DNA of 64,000 nt from Paratinospora sagittata (lineage: Eukaryota > Streptophyta > Magnoliopsida > Ranunculales > Menispermaceae), in contig CM069604.1 of NCBI GenBank assembly GCA_035771175.1, forward strand, positions 16,741,115-16,805,114, in the 5' to 3' direction. Positions 1-11,483 of this stretch are shown here, one piece after another (the stretch's first letter is position 1; each line of letters opens with the position of its first letter). A model generated the notes under the pieces. It saw only the letters and a program-made list of their open reading frames with translations. It had not been told where the DNA came from and ran no database searches. The translations under genes and the position numbers were made by a program.

Positions 1-24
1 GACCGAATCCAACAGGGTAGGTTT
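1..24 (+). repeat. Left terminal inverted repeat of the MULE
   Basis: Matches the reverse complement of 7714-7737, including the block TCCAACAGGG and the flanking GACC. The repeat may continue beyond the window edge. It should be the transposase binding end. Confidence 0.7.
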
Positions 25-2081
25 TTTTTTACACATTTTTCATTAAAAAGCGCCTTTTGAAAAAGTGATTCTTAGAGGCGCCTTTTGAAAATGCGACTTT
101 AAAAGTCATTTTTTCACTACACGCTTCTAATCTAATCTAAACAAACAAATACACAACTTTTGGGGCCAATTTCTTCTTCCTCTCCGCTTTTGAAAGAAAC
201 CATAGTCTCTCTCTGTTTGAATTTCTCACCAGCGTCACTGTCATCCGTCACCGTTGTAACCACCTTCCTTCGCTGACAACTCACTTCACACACTCTTTCT
301 TGCCACTTTTCTTGGACCTAACAAAAACCCTATCTGCGCCATTCATCTATCTCTTGCTCGCCTTTCTCTCACGCTGCGCATTCCTCTCTCTTTCGTGCCT
401 CTTTCTCTCTGCTCTCATTCTCTCATTCTCTCTGCTTCACTCTTTCTCTCTTTCTCTTTGCTCTTTCCCTCTACTCTCACCCTCTCTTTCTCTCGTCTCT
501 CTCTCTGCTCTCACTCTCTCTTTCTCTCTCGTCTCTTTCTCCCTGTTCTCCCACTCTCTTTCTCGCCTCTCTTTCTCTCTGTGCAGTCCATTTTTCTAGC
601 CCAACCCACTCACCCCGGCCTTCCTTCGGATTTGCCCAGCACAACTGTCTCAAATTGCAACTCATTAGTTTTCTCCTTATTAAGCCTAGGATTTTGTGGT
701 GGTCTTGGTGGCGGCACATCGACATTTGTGGAGATCTATTTTTCTAAGAGGCGAAACTCATCGGTAACCATTACTTCCCCATTTAATTTCATATTTATAG
801 TTTGAATGCATTGTTTAATATAAAATCTTGTGCATTTTATATGGTTTTGGTTGTTAAGAATTATTATTTTATTTTTAGTAGTGTTATAGTTTAAATGCAT
901 TATTTAATATAGTTGAGTTAGTCTTGAATTGCAATTTATGGCCAACCCAGAATAAAATTAATAAACAAAGATAGAATAATTAAGAGATTGTCTAATTAAT
1001 TAATTGCCTATTTTGGAATACTGGATGAGGCAGTAGAGAATTTATGAAACAGAAATGCTAGATTTTTCTTGTAATGCTAGATTTTCTTCTTATAATGCTA
1101 AATTTTTTATAGTGAAAATTTTCTATGATGCTAGATTTTATGAAATAGAATAATTAAGAGAATGTTTTTCTTCTGATGCTAGATTTTCTGTAGTGAAGAG
1201 ACTTTATGAAACATAATAATTAAGAGAATGTTTTTCTTGTAATGCTAGATTTTTCTTGTGATGCTAGATTTTCTGTAGTGAATAATGGGTAGTAGGAAAT
1301 AAGTAGGGAGTTTCACCCATTCAACACTTTGATATTATCGAATATTTACTTAATGAAGTAAGGGGGTGATCTTAAATTTATTTATCAAATATTTATGCAA
1401 TTTTTTAATTGCCTTGAAAGTTAATTTCACTATTTTCAAGTACTTCTTAAATTTCTTATTAGATGTAAAAAAGGTGAAGATATTGTGTAAATTAATTGTA
1501 TTGAATTGAAAAAAAAAATGTATTGAATCAAACGTGCTCTATATCTCACTTATTTATTAAAGTAAGAGGTGATTTTCTTTTATTTGTCAAAACAGAGGAC
1601 CCTTTGACTCTTTGAAATGGAAGTTGTATCTATTCTTTTATTATGCTCTGTTTTTTGTTTTAAAAAGTTGCTTAAAAGAATTACTAGGATTGGAGAGACC
1701 CAAAAGGCCAAGAAGCAATTTTTTATGCATATCTAGTACAAGAGAGACCTCTGTAGGCTTCACGTGGGTTCTTTATTATAAGGGCATGTTGCCCCTTTTC
1801 CCCAATAAAGTTAAAATATATTAAACTTTATACACTATCTTTGTAGATTCATCTCTTTTTTGAAACTATCAATCATACTACTTTGTGGAGGAAAATGACG
1901 ACATTATAGATACTATAAAGTTGTTCTTTATCTATATATTGTTCTAGCAAGCTCTTTTTTGGCATAAATTTATTAATTTAAAATATGGAATAGAATAATT
2001 ATTTTCTATTTGATGCAAATATGTTGAACTTATTTGTTTGAGTCCTTTGGGTGTGAATGTTTGATATAGATTGGCTATTCA
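25..2081 (+). other. MULE 5' region: subterminal repeats, CT-rich leader, AT-rich spacer
   Basis: No credible gene. Positions 50-115 hold two copies of a GCGCCTTTTGAAAA motif plus a short inverted AAAGTC/GACTTT pair. Positions 180-600 are strongly pyrimidine-rich (CTCTCT and TTTCTC runs) and look like a plant promoter-proximal or 5' untranslated region; open frames there are low-complexity Ser/Leu/Phe artefacts. From 800 to 2080 the sequence is AT-rich with stops in all frames. It probably supplies promoter and leader for the transposase whose first ATG is at 2082. Capture of a host gene 5' end is possible but unproven. Confidence 0.5.
1045..1290 (+). repeat. Degenerate tandem repeat, unit like AATGCTAGATTTTTCTT
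   Basis: The phrase ATGCTAGATTTT recurs at least seven times with variable spacing, mixed with two copies of AATAATTAAGAGAATGTTTTTCTT. It lies in the AT-rich 5' spacer of the MULE and shows no coding potential. Confidence 0.6.
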
Positions 2082-4945
2082 ATGGATGAAAGAATTGTGA
2101 CCGTGCTTATCTTTATGAATGGAAGCATTGTGCATGGTGCCAATGGAATTAAATATAATTGTCCACTAACAACGGGTGTAACTGTGAGGAATAATATTGG
2201 CCTTGATGAACTAGAAGCGTCAATATGTGATGTCCTATCAATTGATCATCTACCCTCACGATTGGATATGGTGCATCGATTACCTATAGTGAGACCAGGT
2301 GATACTATCACATTCGTGCCCCTTGCACTCATGTTCGTGCCCCTTGCACTCACGAATGACCACAACGTAAGGTTGATGTTTCAAATGGTGTCTACGTTGC
2401 GACAACCTAATACTGTGGAGATATTTGTGGACGTAGTCGTGCGAGAACTAATGACAATATCATTGGATGTGCCCCATTTATCTCAAGAAGTTACTCTTGC
2501 CCCTCTACACAAGTGTATTTTCATTACAATTCTCTAGGTGAATATGAAGTTGCACTTACACCAAGAGACGAAGGGGGTAATGATGAAACTAATCCTCATC
2601 CCAATAATTGCAACCAAGGAAGGTTTGACACTGTTTATGAGGTTGATGCTGTCCAAGGCATCATTCATGAGCTAGATTACTCGATTAATGATTTTCAAGA
2701 AGCATCTGATGAAGAGTTTGTTGATGTGCATGAGGAAGAGTTCGTCGATGTGCATGATAAAGAGGTTGCAGAAGAGGGTGAGGAGATCTCTCAATGTACT
2801 TACAATCAGATGCAGAAATATTGGCAACATTACCTGATGACTCGGAGATGCCTAATGTTGGAATACTGGATGAGGCAGCAGAGTTGCATAAAGGATTATG
2901 CTTCAGTAATAAGGAAAACTTACAATATGCGGTAAAGCGACATGCAATTCATAAGCATCAACAATTTATTGTTCAAAATTCTAAGTCGAATTTGTGGGTG
3001 ATTAAGTGCAAAAAATGGGCTGAAGGATGCAAATGGAGATTGCGTGCTTGCAAGCGTAAGTCCCATAATCTTTTTAAAATTACTCAAGGTACTCCTACAC
3101 ACACTTGTATGTATGCAATGATTTCTCAAGGGCATTCTCACTAGATTCCCCTTTGATATCTCATGAAATTCAAAGCATAGTGCAAAAAGACCCGAGCACG
3201 TCTGTAGCTGTACTACAACAAGTAATAAAAAATAAGTATGGGTACGAGGTGCACTATATGAAGGTATGGGATGCAAAAACAAAAAGCTATTGCCCATGTT
3301 TTTGGCGATTAGGATGAATCATACAAAAAGCTACCTAAGTGGTTTGAAGGGTTAAAACAAACAAACCCAAGTTGCCAAATTGCATGGGACCATTTGGATA
3401 ACCCACGAAACCCACTAGAAAGGCGTGAACTAAATGAGAGGACGTTTTTGCTTATTTTTTGGGCTTTTGGTGCTGCCATTGAAGGTTTCAGACATTGTAG
3501 ACCTATCATTCAAATTAATGAGACTTTCTTATATGGCAAGTATCGAGGTAAACTCTTGGTTGCTACGGGGATTGATTCGAATAGCCGTATTTTTCCACTA
3601 GCATAAGCACTTGTGGAAGAATAGTCAGCAAATAGTTGGGCATGGTTCTTACGTCACTTGAGGCGACGAGTTACTCAGAGGCATTGCATATGTTTGATCT
3701 CAAATTGTCATGGAGGAATTATAGCAGTTATAAATCATTCGAATGTTGGATGGAAGGAACCCTTAGCACGTCATCGATTTTGTTTGAGGCATTTGTGTAG
3801 CAACTTCAATGACAAATTTTGAAAGTCAAATTTGAAGGAAATGATTGATAGAGCTGGAAGACAACATCAGCCACATAAGTTTGACAAGTTCATGATCGCT
3901 GCTAAGAAGATAAATGACCAATGTTTGAGTTATTTCAACAACATTGATGTCCATAAATGGACTCAGGCATATGATGGCGGTCATCAATATGGTATAATGA
4001 CAACAAACGTTGTAGGTATGATGTTTTGTATTTGACACTTATTATATGTATTGTATGAGTACATTGTAGACTTATAACTTTCTATGTTGTTTGAATGTAT
4101 AATCCGTCAACAATACACTTAAGGGTGCGCGCTCGTTACCGATTATAGCATTGGTACAATTAACCTTTTATCGATGTGTGCAATACTTCAGAACACGATT
4201 AGTCGAGGCTAAGACATCAAAAGAAAATGGGAACCAATATACTACATATTGCATGCTAAAAATGAGGAAGTATGAAGCTAAGTCCGGTGCACACCGGGTT
4301 ACAGAGTTTAATCTTGTTAATGAGGAGTTTGAGGTAACAACTACCGAGCATGGCTCGTACATGAGCAGGGGTAGCAACAAACAAGTTGTTAATCTTAAGA
4401 CATGTTCATGCACGTGTAACAAGTTCTAATGTTATGGCATCCCATGCTCACATGTGATTGCTGCATGTTCCCACGTGCGCATAAATAATTGGCAATTCAT
4501 TGAAGAGTATTATCACTTGGATAAATACATTAAGTACTACGAGCCTCCTTTCCATGCGATTCAACCTGAATATTATTGGCCATCGCCTAATCCTCCATTA
4601 GTGCTACTCCCCAATCCTATGCAAATGCGTTTACGTGGTAGACCAAAGTCAACAAGAATACGAACTGAAATGGGCTGGAGAGAGCCAAAAAAGAAAATAT
4701 TGTGTGACATATGTAAACAACAAGGCCATAATCGTAGAAATTGCAACCAAAAAGATAAAGGGAAATCTTCTAATCCACTACCGAACCAACAGGTTAATTT
4801 TTTAAGTGTGTTTTTCCTTTGTTGTTACATATATTAACATTAACTATTGTGTGTTACATTTATCTATTATTTTACATTCATTAAGTGCACTTATGCTTCT
4901 TTGTCGATTTGACAGGGTGACCAACATGGATCCAGGTCCGTCTAA
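2082..4945 (+). pseudogene. MuDR-type transposase, decayed (mudrA-like)
   Basis: A MULE transposase cuts and pastes the element through its terminal repeats. Pieces in order: an N-terminal PB1-like segment from the ATG at 2082; an acidic linker (about 2640-2790); a MuDR DNA-binding zinc-finger-like segment (about 2870-3100, CKKWAEGCKWRLRAC); the DDE core (about 3390-3830), with LYGKYRGKLLVATG and CHGGI; a SWIM zinc finger at 4400-4470 (CSCTC then CYGIPCSH); and a CCHC knuckle at 4700-4745 (CDICKQQGHNRRNC). The frame is interrupted at several places: a Trp turned to TAG near 3312, stops near 3604 and 3622, a stop before 3832 and one before CYGIPCSH. A likely intron with decayed borders lies about 4014-4098. 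A clean intron fits 4793-4915 (CAG|GT...CAG|GG), after which the frame ends at 4943-4945. Both visible catalytic Asp positions read Asn (INETFLY, ISNCHGG), so the protein would be inactive. Confidence 0.85.
2313..2354 (+). repeat. 21-bp in-frame tandem duplication inside the transposase
   Basis: The 21-base unit beginning TTCGTGCCCC occurs twice back to back (2313-2333 and 2334-2354) with one or two differences. It duplicates the peptide FVPLAL within the PB1-like segment and keeps the frame. Confidence 0.85.
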
Positions 4946-7278
4946 TTACTCTGTATTATCTATGCAGAGTCGTCATTGCTCGTGCGTTGCTTGGGATGAG
5001 TAGGTATAAAATATAAAATATATTTTTTTTATGTCTGCTATGGATAAAATATAAAATGTACTTTCTTCTGAAGAATTTGTCTTGTTTATGAATTGTTTGA
5101 ATTGTGGTATACAGGTGCCGCAATTGCTACGTTTGAGACGACAGGATGTCGTTGTACATCGTACCATTCCACTACCACTTCAGGTGAGGATTGTACCTTA
5201 TTTGGTGCGATCAGATTTTTATGGTGTTGCAAGGGTTGGATTTATTGCATTAGATTGACATTTGGTAACAGCCTTAGTAGAAAGATGGTGACCTGAGACG
5301 CGCACCTTTCATATGCAAGTGGGAGAGTGTACAATCACTTTGGAGCATGTAGCAATACAACTAGGTTTGCTAGTGGAAGTCAAACCCATCACAGGAACTA
5401 CAGATATTCGATGGGAAGATGTATCTGAGCTTTATTGGGTTTTAGGCCAATACGAAGCAATTTGACAGGATGTCGTTTACGGCTTAAGGCGCTTGCATCG
5501 CAGTTTAGAGGGTTGGATGAGTATGCTAATGATGTTGATGTAAAGCGGTATGCACGTGCTTATATATTGCAATTGATGGGCAGATCTTTGTTCTCAGATA
5601 AGTCAAATAATAAAGTGAATTTGATGTTTTTCCATTGTTGGAGGACTTTGACGTTGCTGGTCAATATAGCTGGGGTAGTGCTTGTTTGGCGTGGCTATAT
5701 ACAGAGTTATGCAAGGCGTCTCATAAAGCTGCTCGTCAGATATCTGGGCCAATGTTATTGCTTCAATTATGGGCTTGGGATCGCTTCCCATTCATTGCAC
5801 CGCGCCGAGGTCGAAAAGCAGAGATCAATCCCATTGTACCCCCACTTGGAATCTGGTATGTACATGCAAAAATAGGATTTAATGTATATTTATGGGAACA
5901 TGCATTTTTTTTAAAATTATCATATTCTATTAATTGCTTACATTAATCTTATTATATTTAATGTGTAGATGAAGAGATGCATTGTGTACCACCGAAGTAT
6001 CTACTCATGTTTTCTTACGTATCGTGAGGCTTTCGACATGCAAAGATGGGACCAGGTAATATTATGATTTGATCTCTTAAAAATATGTGGCATTTTTAGA
6101 AGGACTAACTTGTCTAATTTATAATTATAGGTTAATTGGCAACCATATACTCAAGAAATCATATCGTCATTGCCTCCATATTGTTTAAATGATCAAGTTT
6201 TATGGCGGATAATTGCACCGTTGATATGTTTTCATATAATAGAATGGCACCGTCCTAATTGAGTATTGCGACAGTTTGGCATGCAACAACAACTCCCGGA
6301 CGCATGTAATCCTGAAGTGGCACTTCACAAGATAAACTTGAGAGGTCGTAGGGGTTTTGATTGGCATCCTCATCATTTGCAGTATATTGGTGATTGGGAT
6401 TATAGGCATGATACATTAGCAATTTGTGAGCAATGCATGGGTCATCATAATGAATATATACACTGGTATCGATTTATTACTAGACGGTGCATCAGTCGGC
6501 GTGGGGTGCTATTCCAAGACATGGTACGTATAGTCGATGCAAAAATCTTTTCAGATTTTTAATATCATATTGTAATAAAATCATTGCATTTATTTGATAT
6601 ATTTGCATGTTTTGTCTTTAAAGGAAGAAAAATGGAATCAAGTCAACCGCATGAAGAATATCATGCTCCAAAATTACATGCTGAGGCAGTTGCCCCGTCA
6701 CCATAGCTACCATCTTCACCATCTGAGGCATATGATCCATTTGATGGATTGTCCCTTCTCCTGTTGTTGATGAGACACATGTACATGATGAGACACATAT
6801 ATCTGATGAGGCACATGGATATGTCCCTTCTCCTATTAGTATGGAGACACATGTACGTGATGAGACACACATACCTGATGAGGCACATGAATATGCTCCT
6901 TCTCCTATCAGTGATGAAGCCCATGTGCATGATGAACGAGATGAGATTGCAGTACATGATGAGCAAGTTGATGTTAATGTTGCAGAGAGAGCATGAGGAC
7001 GGGGATAGGGATGGGGACGGGGATGTGGATGGGGACGGGGGAGAGGGAGGCCTCGTGGGAGAGGACGAGGACGTGGACATGGTAGGACCAGAGGACATAT
7101 TGAGCATGTAGATCATGGTGTCATTGATCCATCTCAAGTTGCTGAACATGTGGTTGAAAAGGTTCACTTTGACGGTCCTTCCCAAGTAAGCCAAGTGACA
7201 CAAGAACCGACAATTATGGCACAACAAATAGCTGATAGTCCTCGTCGTGTTAGAAAGAAACCTAGGTGTGGAACATGA
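4926..7278 (+). pseudogene. Plant mobile domain (PMD, MAIN-like / 'PP7 long form' type) gene of the MULE, decayed
   Basis: PMD proteins form a plant family with members in the host genome (MAIN, MAIL1, linked to silencing and meristem upkeep) and in transposons. Here the ATG at 4926 opens MDPGPSN, the usual PMD start. After an intron (about 5009-5114) come SDFYGVARVGFIALD, LVTALVERW, the plant mobile core GECTITLEHVAIQLGL (about 5320-5380), DEYANDVDVKRYARAYILQL, and after a one-base frameshift near 5630, YSWGSACLAWLY and LLLQLWAWDRFPF. Further exons start near 5970 and 6131 and carry WRIIAPLICFHIIEWHRPN and VLRQFG. A 24-residue repeat and an Arg/Gly-rich tail end at TGA 7276-7278. Four premature stops (CAG, TGG and two CGA codons changed to TAG/TGA) make it non-functional. 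Domain call is firm; exon borders are approximate. Confidence 0.8.
6750..6940 (+). repeat. 72-bp tandem repeat in the PMD gene tail
   Basis: Units start at 6750, 6822 and 6894 with a constant 72-bp period; the third is partial. In frame they give about 24 residues each, rich in His, Asp, Glu and Thr with a SPI(S) phrase. An Arg/Gly tract follows at about 6990-7090. Confidence 0.85.
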
Positions 7279-7713
7279 TGAATGCAGTATTTTCTAGGTT
7301 ATTTTTGTTTTCCTATTGTGTTAAATACCTTCAAACTTTTGAAGACTGGAAAAGTCTTTTGATACTTGTCAAATTATATCATGTATTACATTTAATTTTG
7401 TTGTAATTATAAACTTGAAGTTTTGTTTGGACTATTTATACACAAGTATATATGATTGTAACAGGTTTTATGCATTTGTAACAGGTATATATACAAGCTT
7501 TGTTTGGACTAATGTCAAAAGTGTTTTTTTTTAATTATTGGCTTAGAAGCGCCTTCTCAAAAGGCGTCTCTTAAAGACACCTTTCTATGAAGGCAACTCT
7601 TATTTTACAGTTTCTTCCTTTTTTTGTTTAGAAGCGCATTTTCAAAAGGCGACTTTTAAAGTCTCCTTTTCAAATGGCGCTTCTAAACGAAAAAAAAGAA
7701 AAAAAAAAAAAAA
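7279..7713 (+). other. MULE 3' untranslated and subterminal region
   Basis: AT-rich sequence without genes. Positions 7545-7600 and 7625-7690 each hold GCGCC..CTCAAAAGGCG-type inverted motifs mirroring those at the left end, followed by a long A tract (7690-7716). Confidence 0.6.
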
Positions 7714-7737
7714 AAAGATGCCCTGTTGGACTAGGTC
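7714..7737 (-). repeat. Right terminal inverted repeat of the MULE
   Basis: Reverse complement matches the left end over TCCAACAGGG and GACC. Immediately outside, a second inverted copy of the same sequence follows (see the palindrome entry). Confidence 0.7.
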
Positions 7738-7768
7738 AACAACTGTTGACCGGTCCAACTAGGGTAGA
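7719..7768. repeat. Near-palindrome at the MULE right border
   Basis: GTTGGACTAGGTCAAC at 7725-7740 is followed at about 7748-7762 by an almost exact inverted copy (GTTGACCGGTCCAAC), separated by about seven bases. The outer half resembles the left terminus of the element in direct orientation, so it could be a remnant of a second, abutting MULE end. Confidence 0.7.
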
Positions 7769-7769
7769 T

Positions 7770-8506
7770 TCCAAAATTGTTTATTGTACATGGGAATTTC
7801 TTAAATAAAAAAATTATCAAGGTTAATTTTCCAAAACCCCCCTTATATACTATTCTTTGTCACCTAAATTGATTAGCCAAGGCCTTTGATTGATATTCCC
7901 TTGTTTTTCACCCTTGCACCCTTAACTCTTTAAAGTAGATGAATTGTAATGGGTTGGGTCGTTTTCATGGGAATTTATGTGTAAATGTGCTATGGAATGA
8001 GAATGTATGGGAAGGTGATGAGAAAAGATCAAAATGGTTCAAAATATATGAAAAAGAAGAAAAACAAAAATGAAGAAAAAAATAAAAATAAAAAGAAAAA
8101 GTACAGTTCTTCATAAATGAGTGAATTGAATAAGTTTAGGGGAATGTAAAGGGTAATGTGATGGTTCATTTTGTAAGGCATGAGATGTTTAAAAAGGTGC
8201 TATGTATAAAAGATGTTTTGGCTGTATTGAGCTTATGAGTGGTCATGTGAATGATTTCTTGTGCTTATTTGTCAATGAGGATAGAAGAGAATGCAATGCT
8301 ATGCATATTGAAATTCTAGACAACAAGTTTAAACTTTCGAAGTTTTCCCTGAGTTGTGTTGTATGGAATGTATGTTGTCTTTGAGATCATGAAAACTCAT
8401 TTTGCAAGTTAAATCTTGTTCATTTTGGAATATGAGAGAAGTTTGTTTGATCAACTTTCATTTTTCTTTTTGCTCGGGACAATCAAAGTCTAAGTTTGGG
8501 GGAATT
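7770..8506 (+). other. 3' internal end of an Athila-type element, with polypurine tract
   Basis: AT-rich sequence without a credible gene. It ends in AAGTTTGGGGGAATT (about 8492-8506), a polypurine tract nearly identical to that of the Athila-type element at 42885-42899, directly followed by an LTR start (TGATAAG). The 5' part is cut by the MULE. Confidence 0.6.
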
Positions 8507-8559
8507 TGATAAGTTAAGTCTTAGCAGTTAGTTTTCATGTTAATTTGATAGATTTTTAG
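8507..8559 (+). mobile_element. 5' end of an Athila-type LTR, truncated
   Basis: These 53 bases match the start of the solo LTR at 56514 (TGATAAGTT, then AGTTAGTTTTCATG and GATAGATTTTTAG). The match stops at 8559, where a gypsy LTR begins. Confidence 0.75.
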
Positions 8560-8985
8560 TGTCACGACCCACTATCTGTGACATCATGACCGGCACGGAA
8601 CCCCGAGTATATTCTCCCTCGATACACCCGACATCCCGTATGACGCCCCAAAAATCATTTCATCTAGCCCATTACCCAATTGCATTTTGCCCAAACTCTG
8701 TGTTTGCCTTGATATGTTTGGTGTTTGTTTGGTGGTTGTTTAATGTTTGTATATTTGATGCTCAATAATGTATATAAATGTGTACATTATAAATTGTCTA
8801 CGAGTCGTGTTACATTAAAGTATAATACATGGGCTCATTAAACCATTAATTGATATGGGTTAGGATTGATTGAATAAAAGGATTAATGAGAATGAAAATT
8901 TGGTGTATTAGATGGATTGGACATTAAAATACATGGAAGCATGAGATTGGTTAAAGTATATGTGGTCGGTATGGGTAGTATGAGA

Positions 8986-9197
8986 CCAACACATGTCAAG
9001 TTGGTGCATGAGAATGGACAAGTGTCTCATGCCCCATTTCTCTTCTCCAACACATGTCAAGTTGGTGCATGAGAGCACATGTGAAATTCGTGCATTAGAG
9101 TGGACAAGTGTTCCATGCCCCATTTCTCTTCTCCAACACATGTCAAGTTGGTTCATGAAAGTGGACAAGTGTCCCATGCCCCACTTCTCTTTTCTAA
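8986..9197 (+). repeat. Three-copy tandem repeat inside the gypsy LTR
   Basis: Units start with CCAACACATGTCAAG at 8986, 9047 and 9133. Each continues into a GGACAAGTG...CATGCCCCA segment; the middle copy has about 25 extra bases. The open frame across them is a repeat artefact. Confidence 0.85.
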
Positions 9198-10663
9198 GGA
9201 AGTCCAAGAGAGTGAGATGAGTGGAGGGAAAGGAAAAAAGAAGCGAAAGGAAAGAAGAGAAAGAAATAGGGAATTGCTTTGAGGGAAGTCTCAGCAACGT
9301 TTTCATCAAAGAGTTGGATCTTGGTGATATATAGTCGGATTGAGCTCAAACTTTGTCAACCAGTTCATATCTTATGGTTATTCATTCTGGTTGGTGGAGA
9401 CCTTGAATGGAGTTTTCTTCTGAGAGATATAACCTCCCAAAAAAAGCTGGTGGGAAAGTCTAGATTTCTCGCGAAGTTTAGATCAAACTGATAGATCTCC
9501 TAAATCTACCGTTGGATGGATATTATATTTCAAAAGATGGTTCACAACTGATCTTTCTGCATTATGAATGGTTGAGATGTTCATGGGTTAGGTATTTTGT
9601 GTAATATTGTCATATGAGTTCAGGTATTTGTAGCAGGAAAGGAGAAATCGTCTGATTAGAGATATGTTCATCAAAGAATCTTATCTCTTCGGTCCACCGT
9701 TGAATTGAGCTTCTTTTTGGACAGAAGGTTTGTTTCTTAACATACTTCAATCGGTATGGTTGATTTTGTAATTAAATATTTCTGTTGGCAGCTTGATACA
9801 TCCGAACAGAACATTAAATGGAAAATTGGTAGGGTTGTTTGTATTAGACCTAAATCTAGAATATGAACTTAGACATTTCCAAATAGCTTGCATGTCAACT
9901 ATGTTGACCTAGTGGCCATTGTTGATGAACCCATGATGCAAAATTAGTGATATACATGGCTGAACATGGTGACCTAGTGTAAATAAGCAATATGGCCTAA
10001 GTATGGAAAATTTCATATTTTAGGGCTTTTGATGCTTTTGGCCTAGAATAATTAAATTGATGCAATTTATGTCTAATTAAGCATGATTAGGTTTGATTAT
10101 GCTACTGATTAGGTGGTTGTGACCATGTCATGGGTTAGGCCTTCTTGTGATCAAATTCCCCAATTTGGGCATGTTTATGCCTAAGGAATTGAAAATCAGT
10201 ATTTTTGATTAATTGAATGGTTTATGAATGAGAACTATGCATTAGAGGCCTAAGTCATGTGATTTGAGTTGATTGATGGGATTAGATGGGATTTAGGCCT
10301 ATTGTCTATATATGGGCTGATTTAGGGTTGATGTGTAATGTCTATGTGATTGAGCATATGAAGTAATGTATGGTTGGATATTGATGAATGCTTCAGGACC
10401 TTGATTGGGTTGATTCGATTTGGTGTCCGTGTGTGGTTAGATACTCTCGCGAGGCTTGGTTGTGAGTAGACTACATTTATGATTATTTCTTTTATGCCAT
10501 CATATCACTTATATACATTGTATGTTGAAAGCATGAATGTGTTCTAATGTTTTGAATGATGCATTAATTTGAGAAAACCTTATAACTTTGGTTGGGCCCA
10601 TCTATCTGGCTAATAGGGAGACTTAACCTTGTCATAGGAGGGTTTTAGAAAGGAAATATTTGA

Positions 10664-10766
10664 GGATGAGAAGGGTACAGTGCAATAGACGTGCACTAGT
10701 AACCCCAAATCAACATGATTGGGGATGAGAACGGTACGGTGAAATAGACATGCACTAGTAACCCCA
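10664..10766 (+). repeat. Two-copy direct repeat with internal hairpin motif
   Basis: About 44 bases from GGATGAGAA at 10664 recur from 10723. Each copy contains a GTGC...GCAC pair, and CCCCAAATCA...TGATTGGGG lies across the join, so the pair can form stem-loops. Confidence 0.7.
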
Positions 10767-11483
10767 ATGCATGTGGAATGTGGATCCAAATTGATAAGCT
10801 TTTACTTGCATCGAACTTTTTGTAAATGCTTGATATCTATATGTTATGAGCTTTTAATCATGCTACACATTGATATGCATACATGATATTTATTGATGAG
10901 TATTGATAGCATATTTGAATTCTATTCACTGGGCACTGTTGGCTCACCCTCATTGTCCTCTTTCAAGTCCTTCTGTCCTGAATAAGGGCAAATGAGTAGT
11001 CATATCTTGAGGGCCTTGCCGGTGAGAAAATCCAAGGCCTCGATGTGAGTTAAGAGGCATTTTGATTGAACTGTGTTTTAAATTATGATGTATTATATTT
11101 TGGACTATGTAATTATAACACTTACCACATTGTAGTATGGGTGAGTTGGAAATTATTAGATAGACTATGTGGGCATATGAAGGTTTTTTGTACCCATGGT
11201 TTTGGACTTTATGTGTATGTCCATCTTGATGGACTGTAGGGATTATGGTTTTATTTATAGTTCATTTTTATGGATTATCTTTTGTCTTGGATGATTAATA
11301 TGGTTGGTAGTTTTCTTTAGTACCTTTTTATATTATGTCGTTGTTTGGGATAAGGCTCGTAGGGTCTCAACCACCTCACGGGGGTTGAGGAGTGGTTGGA
11401 GATGCCTACGTCGGGCGTCCCGCCCCGGCATTCCGCACGCCATTCCCTGTGGGGTTGGTGGTTCGGGGTGCGGGGTCGCCACA

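Larger units (their letters stand above)
1..7737 (+). mobile_element. MuDR-type Mutator-like element (MULE) carrying a plant mobile domain gene
   Basis: The block is bounded by an imperfect terminal inverted repeat: the first 21 bases and the reverse complement of about 7714-7737 share GACC and TCCAACAGGG, followed by a T tract, with 17 of 21 aligned positions identical. Inside each end are short inverted motifs of the type GCGCCTTTTGAAAA (left 50-110, right 7550-7690). Between them lie, on one strand, a decayed MuDR-type transposase and a plant mobile domain gene. The element may start slightly before the window, so no target duplication can be checked on the left. Gene order (transposase, then PMD) differs from maize MuDR, whose two genes are convergent. 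The copy is not autonomous: both reading frames hold stops and frameshifts. Assignment to the MULE superfamily is firm; the exact family name is not known to me. Confidence 0.85.
8560..11483 (+). mobile_element. Ty3/gypsy LTR-like block, forward
   Basis: Starts TGTCACGACCC and can be followed to GGGGTCGCCACA. Sense orientation comes from the CACTGGGCACTGTTGGCTCACCC phrase near 10926, which in this LTR class lies upstream of the 3' end. No open frame of note. The five bases on the left (TTTAG) and right (TCCCG) differ, so this is not a clean solo LTR; one border may have been deleted or my right border may be off. Confidence 0.55.

Noticed and set aside
300..805. Overlapping open frames of 99 and 136 codons
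   Set aside because: They lie in a CT-rich tract and encode only Ser/Leu/Phe runs; a composition artefact.
6749..7111. 120-codon forward frame and 188-codon reverse frame
   Set aside because: Both are shadows of the repetitive PMD tail in other frames.
9279..9491. 70-codon frame in the gypsy LTR
   Set aside because: No recognisable motif, surrounded by LTR sequence.
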